Positions 1 through 10,488 of a stretch of DNA of 64,000 bases are shown here, one piece after another. Position numbers and translations under genes: made by a program. Source of the stretch: Gnetum montanum (Eukaryota; Streptophyta; Gnetopsida; Gnetales; Gnetaceae); assembly GCA_015680685.1 (NCBI GenBank), contig MNCI01002242.1, positions 547,178 through 611,177 of the forward strand, read 5' to 3'. The notes under the pieces were generated by a model. The model was not told the DNA's origin. It was given only the letters and a program-made list of their open reading frames with translations, and ran no database searches. How positions within the stretch are numbered: the first letter of the stretch is position 1; every line of letters begins with the position of its first letter.

Positions 1-3000
1 GATGGCTTGTGATCCTATGGTAGTGGTGGAACTTGCTACTATTGATGTTGCTCAATCTATTGTTGACTACTAGGTCCAACCTCCTATTTCTAACCAGTAG
101 TTGGAGTGCTATCAACAAGTGTGATACCTGTAGTTCCCTCAATGCCTGTTGGTTTTTCTACTTGATCCTTTCTTAGAGGCACTAGTGTAAGCATCTTTGT
201 GTATGAAGCATTCTAAGCCTTCCTAGGGACATCATTAGTGTACCTTAGAATTCCATCTTATATGCACAGCTTTCTGATAAGGCAAGAGAATGGAAGTGTT
301 AACTTCCCTACTTTCTTTTCTTTGAACCGCCTTCAAATTTCAAGGAAGTAGAGATGGGCAATGTTTGCATTGAATTTTCCCATTAGGATGGTGCTTCCTC
401 TAGTTGCATATGTTGATATTCAATTAAGCCTTTTGGTAGGAAATATGTGGTAGGTGCCAATTTTGAAATACATCTTTTCTTTCAAGGTCAACTCACTATG
501 ATCTTTGTTATCCTTGCCATATGCCCATTACAACCATAGTCTCCTTGCATCAGTATTAGATCTGTGGAGATTATGCCACATTTTCCCCTTCATTTTGCAC
601 ATTTAGGGCCTTAGAAAACACTTTCACAAAATAGGATACTGAGACTCCTTCAATCTTGACCATTGCATTAGCCTACTTGTTGTGCTAGAAATGGTATGTC
701 TCTTCTAATTACCATTTTGCGCTTCTTGTAAGTGTGCACCATAGTGGTAATGCTTGAAGTTGTGTCTTTACTATTTCTAGAGGAAATTCCATGAATGAAC
801 AAAAATTTAATTCCAAAATAATCATGAACATGATCGATTTCTCCTAGATGGCCTAGAGACATTCTGGTGATAGCATGAGGCATTGTCCTTATTCTGGTAC
901 TTGTGGACCTTCTACTTTTTCCTAGGCAAAGTGCTCTATGGTAGGGATTAGTTGATGGATACTAAAATATTTAGCCTCCTACTCTACATGTTTTTCTTGA
1001 GGGGTTTGCTTCCTCATTCGACCTCTCCCACTAACTCTTATTCTTTTGCTCCTTGGTTGTGAAGGTCCTCCTTTGGGTACTCTCTTTGGGATCATATGTA
1101 ATCACTAAGGATTTGAGATTATCCAAGTATTCACATGAAGTCTTAACATTTCATTACCTTACTCATACGCTTGGTTAAATCAAGTTTCTTATCTTATTAT
1201 TATTGTAGAGTTACAAAAAATCTTCAAAAAGGAACCTCCTTAGGTGTTATCTCTTTATAATCCTTCACAATTATCATTCTTGTTCTTATTTATGGCATAA
1301 AATAGTTGGTATGGTACATTAAGAGGATTTTTTAAGTGTTTCTAGCCTTAGTTTAATTGAAAAATTATAAAATTCTCATTATTCCTTTGTACTTACCCTT
1401 TATGATACTATTTAGGTATTANTTTAAATCAGAGATATGACGGCAAAGTTATGATCTTTGGAAGTTAGCATGTTAGAGCTCTAAAAGAAAACTTTCTAAA
1501 ACTCTCCTTTGGATAAAATGAGTAATGAAAAAAAAATTCTAACTTCCACACATATATATACTATTTTTATAAGGGTGATATTGTAGATACAACATCGTAG
1601 GGCCTAGAATATTATCGTGAGAATTTTCAAAGTTTTCTTGGGTTTTTTAGGGAAAAATGAGTCAAAGGAAATATCTGGAGGATATGAAGCATTTCTAGAG
1701 GATATGAAGCAGTTAGTATCACTAAATTGGTAGTAATGATGCATAATTATCAAGAATTTGACATTCAAATTTCATGAAGAATGAATCTTAGGCAATGAAA
1801 GTTGATTGAATGGATAAGAGATTGGGTAATGAATTTCTAGTGTATGGACAAACTATTAGATGTTATGGGAAGTCTTTATTAAGTCTTGATTGTTTTGGAA
1901 GGCATAAGATGATGTGGAAATGCTTGCCAAGTATGAGATACAATAGTTATACAAGTAGGTCCTCCCCAAAGTAGGCTCTAGCCCTTAATGCCCCTGTATA
2001 ACCATGGTTAAAAGTGTCCTTAGGTATCAAGGAGTTGAATGTAAGACATACCTATCTAGCAAAACACACATGTTAGTATCACTAAATTGGGAAAATATCA
2101 CTATGTTACACATAACTACAAGCTATGATTAACTATACCATGAGATGAGATGGACTTTAGAAAGAATAGCTAAAATCAGGACATGAGGTGTCTTACCATG
2201 GGCATAATGAATCCTTTGTGTGTAAGTAGCAGTTAAGGTAATCATTAGCCCTTCCTTGAAAGAGTCAAACCAAGTCCAGACCACTTTTCAGTGACATCAC
2301 ATTGTTTCCTCTCTTAAATTTGCAACCATAAGACTACCATTGTTGCAAAGAGTATTACCACTTGGCGTATTGTCCAATGGAGGAGTTTATTCATTGCACT
2401 TCTTTATTTTTTTTTTCTAGATTCATAAGAAGCTGCCTACCTTCAGGCATGGGTAACATCTTTCTAGTGGGACCCCTAGAAATCTATTCTATGCATGGAT
2501 TTTATTTTTAACTATATCAACCTTACTAGAGAACTACCTTCAGGCATGGATAACATGTCTTTCTAGTGGTACCCCTAGAAATTTATTTTGTGCATGGATT
2601 TTCTTTTTAACTATGTCAAACTTACCAAAGAACTACCTTCAAGCATGGGTAACATGTCTTTCCAGTGACATGGTAAGGTAGCACTTATTGTACTCTTAAT
2701 CCCATTTTTCATTAGATTTGCAAGGATATAATACAATCTAACCAACAAGATAGAACTTATAATAGTATGGTAACAAAATCCACATATCCCTTTAATATCA
2801 CATTGTTTGCATTCCTACTTGGTTCTTCACTTTTCGATCCAAGCATAATGATCACAAGTTTATTCGTAGTTTTATTATAGAAAGAATATCATTATGGTCA
2901 TGGTAATAACCTCTTATTATTGGAATGGATGGATGAATGGTGTGGTCTCACTGTATAGATAACTAGTCTCTTATGATTGATAACATAGAGAAATATTCAC

Positions 3001-3405
3001 CTTATTTGGAACTACATCTTTGTCGTATTTGATGGGTTTTATTGGAAATTTGACAAAATTATGTACAAGTAAAATGAAAAAAAAACATGAAAAAAGAGAA
3101 AAAATATCAAGAATTAGAAAAATAAAAAGAATGAAAGATTATTAAATAATTAGAAAATATCAAAGAATATTAAAAATTTAAGAAATGAAAAGGTTAAAGA
3201 AAAAGGAAAACATATCAAGAAAATAGAAAATTAATAAGAGAGTGGAAAAAATTTCAGAAGTACCTAAATGTCTAGTAGACACCCCCATGACTAGGGTCAA
3301 GATCAATCAATCAAAACAATGAATAAGTTAAGAACATTTGGACAGTTTGGATGGAATCTTTGGTGGAATTAGGATATTGATGGAATGGTTTAACCTACTA
3401 GGTAT
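1..3405 (-). other. Post-integrase 3' region of element A
   Basis: No convincing gene. On the minus strand between about 1150 and 1 short open segments (for example 883-668, 71 codons) are separated by many stops. By position this corresponds to the ORF3 region of element 1, but I see no clear residue-level match. The part from 1150 to 3405 is AT-rich with A-rich runs around 3060-3240 and a three-copy tandem repeat at 2437-2670. There is one ambiguous base at 1422. Confidence 0.4.
2437..2670. repeat. Tandem repeat, about 98-bp unit, 2.4 copies
   Basis: A unit beginning CTACCTTCAGGCATGG starts at 2437, 2534 and (with one change) 2633. Each copy continues through a fast-evolving TTTCTAGTGG-type segment and an ATGCATGGATTTT-type segment. 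The third copy is partial. It lies in the 3' spacer of element A, where plant Athila/Tat-type elements often carry tandem repeats. Confidence 0.8.
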
Positions 3406-4480
3406 TTACCAATATAAGCTTATGTGGAACGGATGGGTGATGAATATGCATGACACCAAAGGGCAAGTGGCCTGCATGATATAGGATCCCTCCCAAATCA
3501 TTTGAAATTTGGTCTTTTGTTGGACATGATTGGGGTTATAATAGAGGACCTTGTTGCTTGATTGTATTAATACTTGTCTGATATGAGCATCGTGCCTATG
3601 CTTAGAGTAGATCTTATGGATCTCATTGCTCATGAGTGCTACTAATCTATTCTCTTCTAATATATTGAGATTCATTATGCTTTCTCATTGGGCAAAGCTC
3701 AAGTTTAGGTCAAGTTGGCTAGCAGTAGCTAGAGTCTAAAGCTTTGCCTAGATTGGCAACATGGGTAATTTACCGTATACCAACTTATATGGTGAATAAC
3801 TGATAGGAAATGTCTAGACTATTATATAGGTCCATAGAGCATCATTCAATTTGGTACTCCAATCCTTCCTAAACACCATCCTAGTCAATATTTTAGTGAT
3901 CTCATGGTTAGTCACTTCTACTTGACCATTAGCTTAGGGATGATATGGTATGGTCAACTTATGGTTGACCCCAAGCTATTGCATGAGCTTTTCAAAAGTA
4001 GCACCATTGAAGTGAGTTCCATTATCAGAAATGACATGTGTGGCATTCCAAACCAGTTCACCACATGTTGTTGAAAAAACTTAGCAAGTGTTTTTCTATG
4101 TAATCTTTTACTACTACTACCTCTGCCCACCTAGTGTAGTAATCCATTATTACAATTATATAGGCTTTCCCATTTGACATCAATATGATGGGATCCATAA
4201 AATCAATTCCTCATATATCGAATGATTCCAGTGGTTGTATCCAGTGCTACAGCCCTTCATTTCTAGCTATTGTTTCTCCATCTTTTTGACACCTCTCACA
4301 AGATTGTGTAAAATGGTGGAAATCTTTGAAAAAGGTAGGATAGAAGTAACCTACCATAATTAGTTTCAATGTTGTTCTATGACCCACATAGTTCCCTCCA
4401 CATGGACCTTCATGAACATCCTATAGGATTTGTTGTTGATCACATTCTGGCACACATCATTTGACTAGCCCATCTACACA
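3406..4480 (-). pseudogene. Integrase of element A (broken)
   Basis: Zinc-binding start: HEGPCGGNYVG is encoded near 4417-4382, followed by the CERCQKDG pair. The catalytic core shows GIDFMDP (first Asp), SDNGTHF (second Asp) and VEVTNHE (Glu), interrupted by stops. The C-terminal part (3675-3406) contains NILEENRLVALMSNE and KVLYYNP, nearly the same as element 1 at 18150-18280. Integrases of Ty3/gypsy elements insert the cDNA copy into host DNA. This copy cannot make a full protein: several Gln codons are now stops and the frame shifts at least once. Confidence 0.85.
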
Positions 4481-4639
4481 AATCTTGTATAGATTTTCAT
4501 TAATTTAAATATATCTTTTTACTTTATGAAGGAACTATTCTTTCTATTTCTTGCTCCACTCAATGGGAAGCTCTTGTGTTAGATAATTCAAATAGTCAGT
4601 TTTCCATAACGTTCTCGTTGAGTCTATAGCCATAATGGT

Positions 4640-5230
4640 TTTAGTAAATAAATTCTCATCAAAAAATAAGTTTGACAAAGGTTCTATATGGTCTTGGGGA
4701 TTTCATCTAAGTCTCAACAAATAATCAACTACAACATTTTCTGTACCCTTCATGTTGATCATTTTTATGTCAAATTCCTACAAGATAACGAGCCATCTAA
4801 TCACTCAAGGACTAACTGTTGGCTTGTTCATAAGAAAATGGATGATGTTGTTATCAATGTGGATGAAGATTGGGTAGTCAAACACGTATTGTCTAAACTT
4901 TTCAAGTGCATACATCACTACCATTAGCTCCTTTTTGGTTGTGGTGTTGTTCAGTTGTGTCCCAATGATGCTTTTGCTGGGCAGTGTATATAGTATGGTC
5001 TCTTCTGATCATCTAACTGCATCAATACTACACAAAGCACATAGTTGGAAGCATCTATCATAATATGAAAAGGCTTGGACTAATATAAAGCTTGAAGGAT
5101 CAGTGTCTTGATCAATCTCTATTTCAAAGTCTCAAATGCCTTTTCACAAGACTCTATCCATTCAAAGGATGCATCTTTCTTAGTGAGTTCTACTAGCAGT
5201 TTTACAATCTTTGAAAAATTCTTTATGAAT
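4640..5230 (-). pseudogene. RNase H domain of element A (broken)
   Basis: Shows TTTKKELMVVMYALEKF, corresponding to TEKEFMAVVFALDKF in element 1, then FIHIDNN (the HTDQ equivalent with D kept) and NVVVDYLLRL (equivalent of NVVADHLSRL). RNase H degrades the RNA strand during reverse transcription. Stops are present between the blocks. It sits directly between RT and integrase, the standard Ty3/gypsy order. Confidence 0.75.
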
Positions 5231-5775
5231 CTCCTATAGTATCCTATGTGACCTAAGAATGATCAGAAATTTTAACTATATGAGGCCTTTGAGTGATATT
5301 TTATATAACTCTTATTTTTTTAGGATCCACCTCTATTTCTTTCTATGAAATTATGTTCCCTAAGACGATCCCATCATAGACCATAAGATGGCTTTTTTGC
5401 CAATTGAGCTTTAGATTATTTTTGCATATCTCTTGAATACCTACTCAAGACAGTCCAGTTCTTGTTTAAAATCTAGCCCGTATGTTGAAAAGTCATCCAT
5501 GAATACCTCAATACCATTTCCTATTTGTTTTTAGAAGATGGTTGGCACATTGCAAAGGCCACAAGACATATGCTTGTAGGTAAACATTCTGCATGGACTG
5601 GTAAACATTGTCTTCTCTTAGTCCTCAAGCATGATGCAAATTTTATTATACCCATTGTATCCATCCAAAAAACTATAGTACTCATGTCCTACAATAGTGT
5701 CTAGGATTTGGTCAACAAATGGCAGAGGAAAATGATCCTTGAATGTGGTAGAGTTCAACAATCGGAAGTCGATGC
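5231..5775 (-). pseudogene. Reverse transcriptase, C-terminal part of element A
   Basis: Continues the RT cut by the solo LTR. It starts with VCIDFRLLN, then DHFPLPFVDQILD, LDGYNGY, MSCGLCNVPT (the FGLCNAP block with F to C) and the catalytic EVFMDDFSTYG. The FMDD variant of the YxDD box is the form also found in element 1. A stop follows the ALED-equivalent segment. The host reading frame joins the other half at 6508-6640 across the insertion. Confidence 0.85.
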
Positions 5776-5780
5776 ACACT
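5776..5780. repeat. Target-site duplication ACACT (left copy)
   Basis: The 5 bases ACACT abut the LTR end at 5781. The identical ACACT lies at 6503-6507 on the other side of the LTR. Confidence 0.85.
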
Positions 5781-6502
5781 TGATGAGTGGTGAGGTAACC
5801 CTACACTCAACCATACGAAACGAGTGTAGCACACATGATNNNNNNNNNNNNNNNNNNNNNNNNNNNNNNNNNNNNNNNNNNNNNNNNNNNNNNNNNNNNN
5901 NNNNNNNNNNNNNNNNNNNNNNNNNNNNNNNNNNNNNNNNNNNNNNNNNNNNNNNNNNNNNNNNNNNNNNNNNNNNNNNNNNNNNNNNNNNNNNNNNNNN
6001 NNNNNNNNNNNNNNNNNNNNNNNNNNNNNNNNNNNNNNNNNNNNNNNNNNNNNNNNNNNNNNNNNNNNNNNNNNNNNNNNNNNNNNNNNNNNNNNNNNNN
6101 NNNNNNNNNNNNNNNNNNNNNNNNNNNNNNNNNNNNNNNNNNNNNNNNNNNNNNNNNNNNNNNNNNNNNNNNNNNNNNNNNNNNNNNNNNNNNNNNNNNN
6201 NNNNNNNNNNNNNNNNNNNNNNNNNNNNNNNNNNNNNNNNNNNNNNNNNNNNNNNNNNNNNNNNNNNNNNNNNNNNNNNNNNNNNNNNNNNNNNNNNNNT
6301 AGGATTCCTACTGCGGGCACATGGAAAATATTCTATCTCTGGAGTGATCAAACTGCCAAAGTTTCCCTACTTCTAACTCAGGATGGGAAAACAAGGGAGA
6401 GCCACCTCTTATTTATAGATATGGCAGCGGATTGCGATATCGCGTACGCGACATAGCAAGGGACGACACGATATTGCGGCCTATGCGAATCACGTCTCAT
6501 CA
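5781..6502 (-). mobile_element. Solo LTR inserted in element A RT
   Basis: Minus-strand LTR beginning TGATGAGACGTG at 6502 and ending CCACTCATCA at 5781, flanked by perfect ACACT duplications. The 5' part carries a palindromic CpG-rich block (TCGCGTACGCGATATCGC, about 6433-6450), a TATA box (CTATAAATAAGAGG near 6416-6403) and the GCCCGCAG motif shared with the other LTRs here. The 3' end shows TATGGTTGAGTGTAGGG, the same tail as the LTRs of element 1 and element B. The middle is an assembly gap. The apparent 722 bp is close to the 861-941 bp of its relatives, which fits a solo LTR. Confidence 0.85.
5840..6299. other. Assembly gap (460 N)
   Basis: A run of N inside the solo LTR. Any reading frame spanning it is an artefact. 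If the N count is only a placeholder, a whole element could be hidden here instead of a solo LTR. Confidence 0.98.
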
Positions 6503-6507
6503 ACACT
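6503..6507. repeat. Target-site duplication ACACT (right copy)
   Basis: Identical to 5776-5780. Together they prove insertion of the LTR into an existing RT sequence. Confidence 0.85.
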
Positions 6508-6640
6508 CACCACTTGCCTCCCTTCTTTGGAACTATCACCAAGGAACTAACCCATTCACTATCTGCAATGGGATATATGAATCTAGCCTTTAGTGAGTTT
6601 TCAAACTCTTGCTTGACTACCTCTTTAAGTTTTGGGTTAA
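6508..6640 (-). pseudogene. Reverse transcriptase, N-terminal part of element A
   Basis: Encodes FIYPIADSEWVSSLVIVPKK followed by GGKW, matching FIYSTTDSEWVSPLVIVTKK in element 1. Directly after KW is a TGA (6509-6507) at the place where element 1 has CGx-type Arg, so the stop is best explained by a CGA to TGA change. The RT then continues beyond the solo LTR at 5775. The segment further upstream (6640-7318) is degenerate pol sequence with no clear motif. Confidence 0.8.
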
Positions 6641-7318
6641 GCCTTCTTTATGGTTGGCATCATGGTTTTATTGTTAGATTAGTATGTATCTGGTTTTGAC
6701 AAATTATTGGATCAATTCCTGTGATCTCATCATAAGACCACGCAAATGCTATTAGTCACTTGTTAACTACTTCTAATAGCTTCTTCACTTGCTCCTTGTC
6801 TAAGTTGGCATTGATTATGACCAACTTCGGATTATTCAGAAAAGCATATTCAAGTGCTGCCGGTAGGACCTTTAGTTCCAACAGTTCTAGGTCAACTTGA
6901 TATGGGTTACCTAGTTATCCCCATTCTTTCTCTTCTTCTTAACCTTCATGTGAGTAGGAATGTTTTCTTTGTAGTTGTTCTAGCTTATTAGCTTATCCTA
7001 AGTAGGCACTTATGATTTGATTTACTAGTTTTATGTATATTTTTTATTCAATTTCCTTGTTTGTAATCAACCACTAGGTGCCTTCTTGTTGGATGGCTAC
7101 TACATATAAGCACTTCTACACACACATTTCTTCTACACATTAGTTGCATTCTGTATTCTCTTCTTGTCTAACTATCCATATCTTTGGCATGCAACTACAC
7201 CCATTATCACTATATGTGATACATAGAACTCTACATCTTTGAATGATTCCTACTTCATCTTCCTTGAAAATTTCCAAGGACAAATCGCAAATACCAATCT
7301 TAGCATTGACCGTGCTAA

Positions 7319-7600
7319 GCTAAGATATTCCCATTATGATTGGGAATTTTCCCTTGTTTTTACCTACATGAATAACCAGAAAATCTGCAGGGTAGGACCA
7401 ACCACTGATGGTGATGGTCACATCATCCACTTATCCTAGTGGAACTATAATTGATTGATCTGCAAGCTCTATCTAGATGTTTCTCTTCTTCAACGGTGGT
7501 AGATTCCAGGCCTAATACATATCTTGAGACATCATGTTCACTCCTAACATAGAATTGAGTAGAGCCTTGCATGGCTTTTTCCCTACTACTTATAGGTACA
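7319..7600 (-). pseudogene. Aspartic protease of element A (broken)
   Basis: Encodes CKALLNSMLGVNMMSQDMY where element 1 has CRALLDSWLGVNLISQDMY. The catalytic Asp of the DSG box is changed to Asn here. It continues with NLPPLKKRNI, DQSIIVPLG, SGWSYPADFLVIHV and FPIIMGIS, in parallel with element 1. Retroviral-type protease would cut the Gag-Pol polyprotein; with Asn at the active site and stops in frame this one is dead. Confidence 0.75.
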
Positions 7601-7699
7601 CCAAAGAGCTTTCATGATCTATTTGTTTATGAGGAAGTGCTTTGGCCTTAATCTAATGGGTAATGGTTTGCATCAACATGACAGTTGTGAAGTTTGTGG

Positions 7700-8375
7700 T
7701 TGACAAAGATGGAAGCTTGTCGTTTCTAGGAGGATTGAATGTGTTCCCCATCTATTGAACCTTCTTTGGATTCGTTTAGAAAAATGATCATTTCCTTGAC
7801 TATGGTTCCTGCATGATTGTCTCCTCCTACATAGTCACTGCCCTAGTTGCATTTTTCTATTGTGGTTGTGATGGTAGTTTCCCCTACATTACAGGTGGGG
7901 GCCACAATTGATAAAGGATTTGGATGTTGACTTAGTGAACCAATCACTTGTGGATACATGTATGGATTGGACTCTATCCTAGTGGTGTAAGTCTATAGTA
8001 TTCTAGTGGATAGTATTGCAAAGCTTGAACTACTACATTACCTGGAGAGATTGGACATTGAACATAGTATCCATATGGGTCAGGTTGCCTATATGGGTAC
8101 AATTGTCACGGTGATGGCATTGTCTAGGATTGGGATTGTTGCCACTACTAATGATATTGCTCCTATGGTTGTGGATACACTCCCCTAGGGTAGTAAGCTA
8201 GTTGGAAAGTTTGATGGTAGTTACCTTAAGGATAAGGCAACCTTCTAGGTATCTATTTTTTCACAAATCTTGGGTTTAATGCATATGCCCCTATTTCTTG
8301 CAAATGTGCCATAACTAGGCAGCACACCTTGGAGTGGTCATATTTGCACATAGTACAACCTTCTTCCTCATCTAA
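7700..8375 (-). pseudogene. Gag C-terminal part with zinc knuckle, element A
   Basis: Near 8368-8310 it encodes EEGCTMCKYDHSKVCC and then YALNPRF, corresponding to HECGICQYEHPKGCC and YALNPRL in element 1 (14130-14220). This is a CCHC-like nucleic-acid-binding knuckle with a shortened C-H spacing. The rest is a Gln/Tyr/Pro-rich tail with many stops. The right boundary is abrupt at 8379. Confidence 0.7.
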
Positions 8376-8379
8376 GATC

Positions 8380-8419
8380 CTACCCGAACAGTCAGCCACC
8401 TACCCGAACAGTCAGCCAC
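8380..8419. repeat. 20-bp perfect tandem duplication at element A border
   Basis: CTACCCGAACAGTCAGCCAC occurs twice head-to-tail (8380-8399 and 8400-8419), exactly where the gag similarity of element A stops. It may be a repair scar of the deletion or insertion that made this border. Confidence 0.85.
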
Positions 8420-8674
8420 TGAAGCGACCGTTGGCACATTTCTACCATTTTATGGAGTAGGGTTTGACAAAGGACCCCATTTTTCATCTGGCCTGTGTTG
8501 ATCGTAAAAAGAAATGATTTGCTGAGATTTAGATCAGGGACTTAGGCACTTTAATGGTTAAAATAAATAGGTTTTTCAGATATTATTTGCTGTTAAATAA
8601 AATGACCGGCAGAATACAAGAAGAGGCTAAGTATTAAAAAAACAAGTGGATAATGCTTTGCATGTTCAAGACAC

Positions 8675-8824
8675 TTAGAAGCTGGCTGCCCCCTTGCTGA
8701 CAGACATGTTTCTCTTGTGAAAGTACACCGTGGATTCCTGTCCTGCATTTACAAGGATGCTTTTCCATGACCCTGGAATGGTTTTAGGGCGAGGGATACC
8801 TATATTCCAGATCTGAGCATCGAC
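8675..8824 (-). pseudogene. Orphan 3'-terminal exon, unidentified gene
   Basis: A clean 50-codon exon on the minus strand. It is preceded by a T-rich tract ending TTTCTAG (3' splice site) and opens at GTCGATGC (8824). It reads without interruption to a TAA at 8677-8675. The encoded end includes NIGIPRPKTIPGSWKSIL, STVYFHKRNMSVSK and GAASF. GC content and codon use are more gene-like than in the neighbouring transposons. I do not recognise the family. No partner exons are visible on the minus strand nearby, so it looks like a captured or left-over fragment. Confidence 0.45.
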
Positions 8825-8899
8825 CTAGAAATTTTAAAAAAAATCATGTGTAAATATCATTACGGCATAATAATGTTAGAAATCGTGGTAGCTGTGCCA

Positions 8900-9345
8900 A
8901 GAATGGTGGATGAAAAGCTGTTACATTATGAATCGCTGAGGAGGTTACGGCAGAATGGAAGATGAATCAAGGCACCGATGGAAGAGGCAGGAAAACGAAA
9001 TGAAGCAGAGCTGTCGGATATGCAGAAATGGAAGCCAAAGCGGCAGTTATGGATTCACTGATCAAAGCCAAGTGGAAGCTGTATCATCCGGAACATGTTT
9101 GATAAAGGGAACCCTACTTGAAATATGGGTGAAACAGTTGAGCGGTTCGTAGAAGTGGTCAATAAATTCAACAGACTTAAAGGAGGAAGAAACTGTTTCA
9201 TTGCATGAATCACAGTTGGTACAAAGTTCTTCTAGGACCAGGCAGAGCAGGCCGTTATGGTGGACGGTTGCAGTCATGATCGTGATTGAATTTCTTACGG
9301 GTTTCATGTCGAGCGTCATGTAATATTCATTTCTCAAACTTCTGT
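8900..9345 (+). pseudogene. Coding-like stretch, unidentified gene fragment
   Basis: Higher-GC sequence whose plus-strand frames contain amino-acid runs that look coding but change frame: EMEAKAAVMDSLIKAKWKLYH (split over two entries: EMEAKAAVMDSL, IKAKWKLYHPE), then ETVERFVEVVNKFNRLKEE-like text, then SLHESQLVQSSS and a hydrophobic WWTVAVMIVIEFLTGFM that could be a membrane anchor. Stops and frameshifts separate the pieces. I do not recognise it. It could be one broken gene ending in a membrane segment or several scraps. Confidence 0.35.
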
Positions 9346-9907
9346 TGCGGGGGATGACGATCCATCAATTTTACGCTTTAATAGAGCGGACGTTTCACGG
9401 TTTGATTCATTCCGCAAGGACTTTCCTAATCACGATGAGTTTCAGTCACAAAGAAATTTAAATTTCATGCAAATATCGATTATATTGATCAAGCCGTCAA
9501 GCACTCAATGATCAGATAAAAACAAATGCTGTGAGAAGGAACGTTTGTTAAGGCAAAAATAAGCTATTAGATTACTTCAAAACTATCAGTATTGTTGAAA
9601 CTGCCGGTTCCTTGGTACAAAATATAATTTCCTGGCGACAAGTGAACCATCATTTGCCAATATTGCAATATTATATTAACGTCAAGTGATAAGAAACCTG
9701 TGTCAGGCTATCTGTGCATCAAAACTAACGTATCATGTATGACGAGGGAGAAACGCTACGGCACAGATTAAATCTACCGTACTTCTGATACAAGGATGAT
9801 ATTTTAAAAGTTTCCTAGACGTTTATCAAACATGTTATGCCCTTTAACTATGGAAGGCTCACACGTGGCGTAGCAAATCTTCAACGCTGCCCGGTGCCTG
9901 CAATTTT
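9346..9907. other. Unassigned sequence inside the gene-fragment island
   Basis: No open frame of note and no transposon motif. Base composition is intermediate between the retrotransposons and the exon fragments. It probably holds intron-type sequence of the fragments on either side; a T-rich tract (CAATTTTTTGTGCAAG) runs straight into the kinase exon. Confidence 0.35.
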
Positions 9908-10099
9908 TTGTGCAAGTCACTACTCACCGAATTCACATCATACTTCCGTTACAACATTCAAAGTCTGCAATTCAGTGACAAGCCAGATTATGCCTACCTG
10001 AAGAATTTATTTCGTGAATTGTTTATTCAACAATGTTTTGAATATGATTATGTTTTTGACTGGACCATCTTAAAGTACCAACAAACACTCAGTTCTTGA
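9908..10099 (+). pseudogene. Casein kinase 1 exon fragment
   Basis: Reads [14 protein letters not shown], then [19 protein letters not shown], then [10 protein letters not shown] and a stop. This is the C-terminal end of the protein kinase domain of plant casein kinase 1-like (CKL) proteins, which have LCKxxPxEFxSYFHYCRSLRF, DKPDYxYLKRLFRDLFI and [14 protein letters not shown]. The kinase active-site lobes are absent, so the fragment cannot phosphorylate anything. A T-rich intron-like end precedes it, which argues against a processed (reverse-transcribed) copy. Identification is from family knowledge and is strong; whether it is ever transcribed is unknown. Confidence 0.85.
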
Positions 10100-10480
10100 T
10101 CAATGCCAAAACCGCTGTCGGCACAGCAAGATCTGGGCAGTGGAGCAGGACAATCATCTGCTACATTTGGTGCAGCTGCCGGCACTGTTCATGAGCAAAC
10201 TGAAACTGTCGAATTCCCAAAGGAGGCTAATACACAAAATTATGTTGCAACTTTCCAAATGAATATTAATTCATCTCAAGCGGCAAAGGTGACGTGGACA
10301 TCGTCAGATAGATCATTTGTGATGCGTGTCATGGTGGGAAAGCTTCATCTTCTGGTAGCAGAACGACCTCCTACGTATGGTGCAAGTTCAAATAAGAGAG
10401 CACAAAATGCACACCTGGAAAGTTCGAGGAACCACACATTTTCAGTCAACCTGAAGAGGCCTTAGCATCTTGGAAAGTTT
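10100..10480 (+). pseudogene. Linker between CK1 and MED16 fragments, open frame
   Basis: An open frame of 120 codons (10103-10465) begins MPKPLSAQQDLGSGAGQSS and includes RVMVGKLHLLVAERPP. It is low in complexity at the start, as are the tails of casein-kinase-1 proteins, but I cannot assign it. It ends just before a GTTTTTGCAG (10469-10488 region) that looks like a 3' splice site leading into the MED16 piece. Confidence 0.3.
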
Positions 10481-10488
10481 TTGCAGAT

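Larger units (their letters stand above)
1..8379 (-). mobile_element. Element A: decayed Athila-like Ty3/gypsy retrotransposon
   Basis: On the minus strand the order gag C-terminus, protease, RT, RNase H, integrase runs from about 8375 down to 3406. Every domain can be aligned by eye with the plus-strand element 1 at 11285-24455. All domains carry stops and frameshifts, so the copy is dead. RT is interrupted by a solo LTR (5781-6502). The 5' end (right side) stops at the 20-bp duplication at 8380, where host-gene fragments begin, so the 5' LTR and gag N-terminus are missing. The 3' end lies beyond base 1. The post-integrase part (1-3405) is mostly non-coding with short open stretches, as expected for the spacer and ORF3 region of this lineage. 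Confidence 0.85.

Noticed and set aside
5708-6376. Long open frames on both strands around 5708-6376
   Set aside because: They run through the 460-base N gap and consist mostly of unknown residues.
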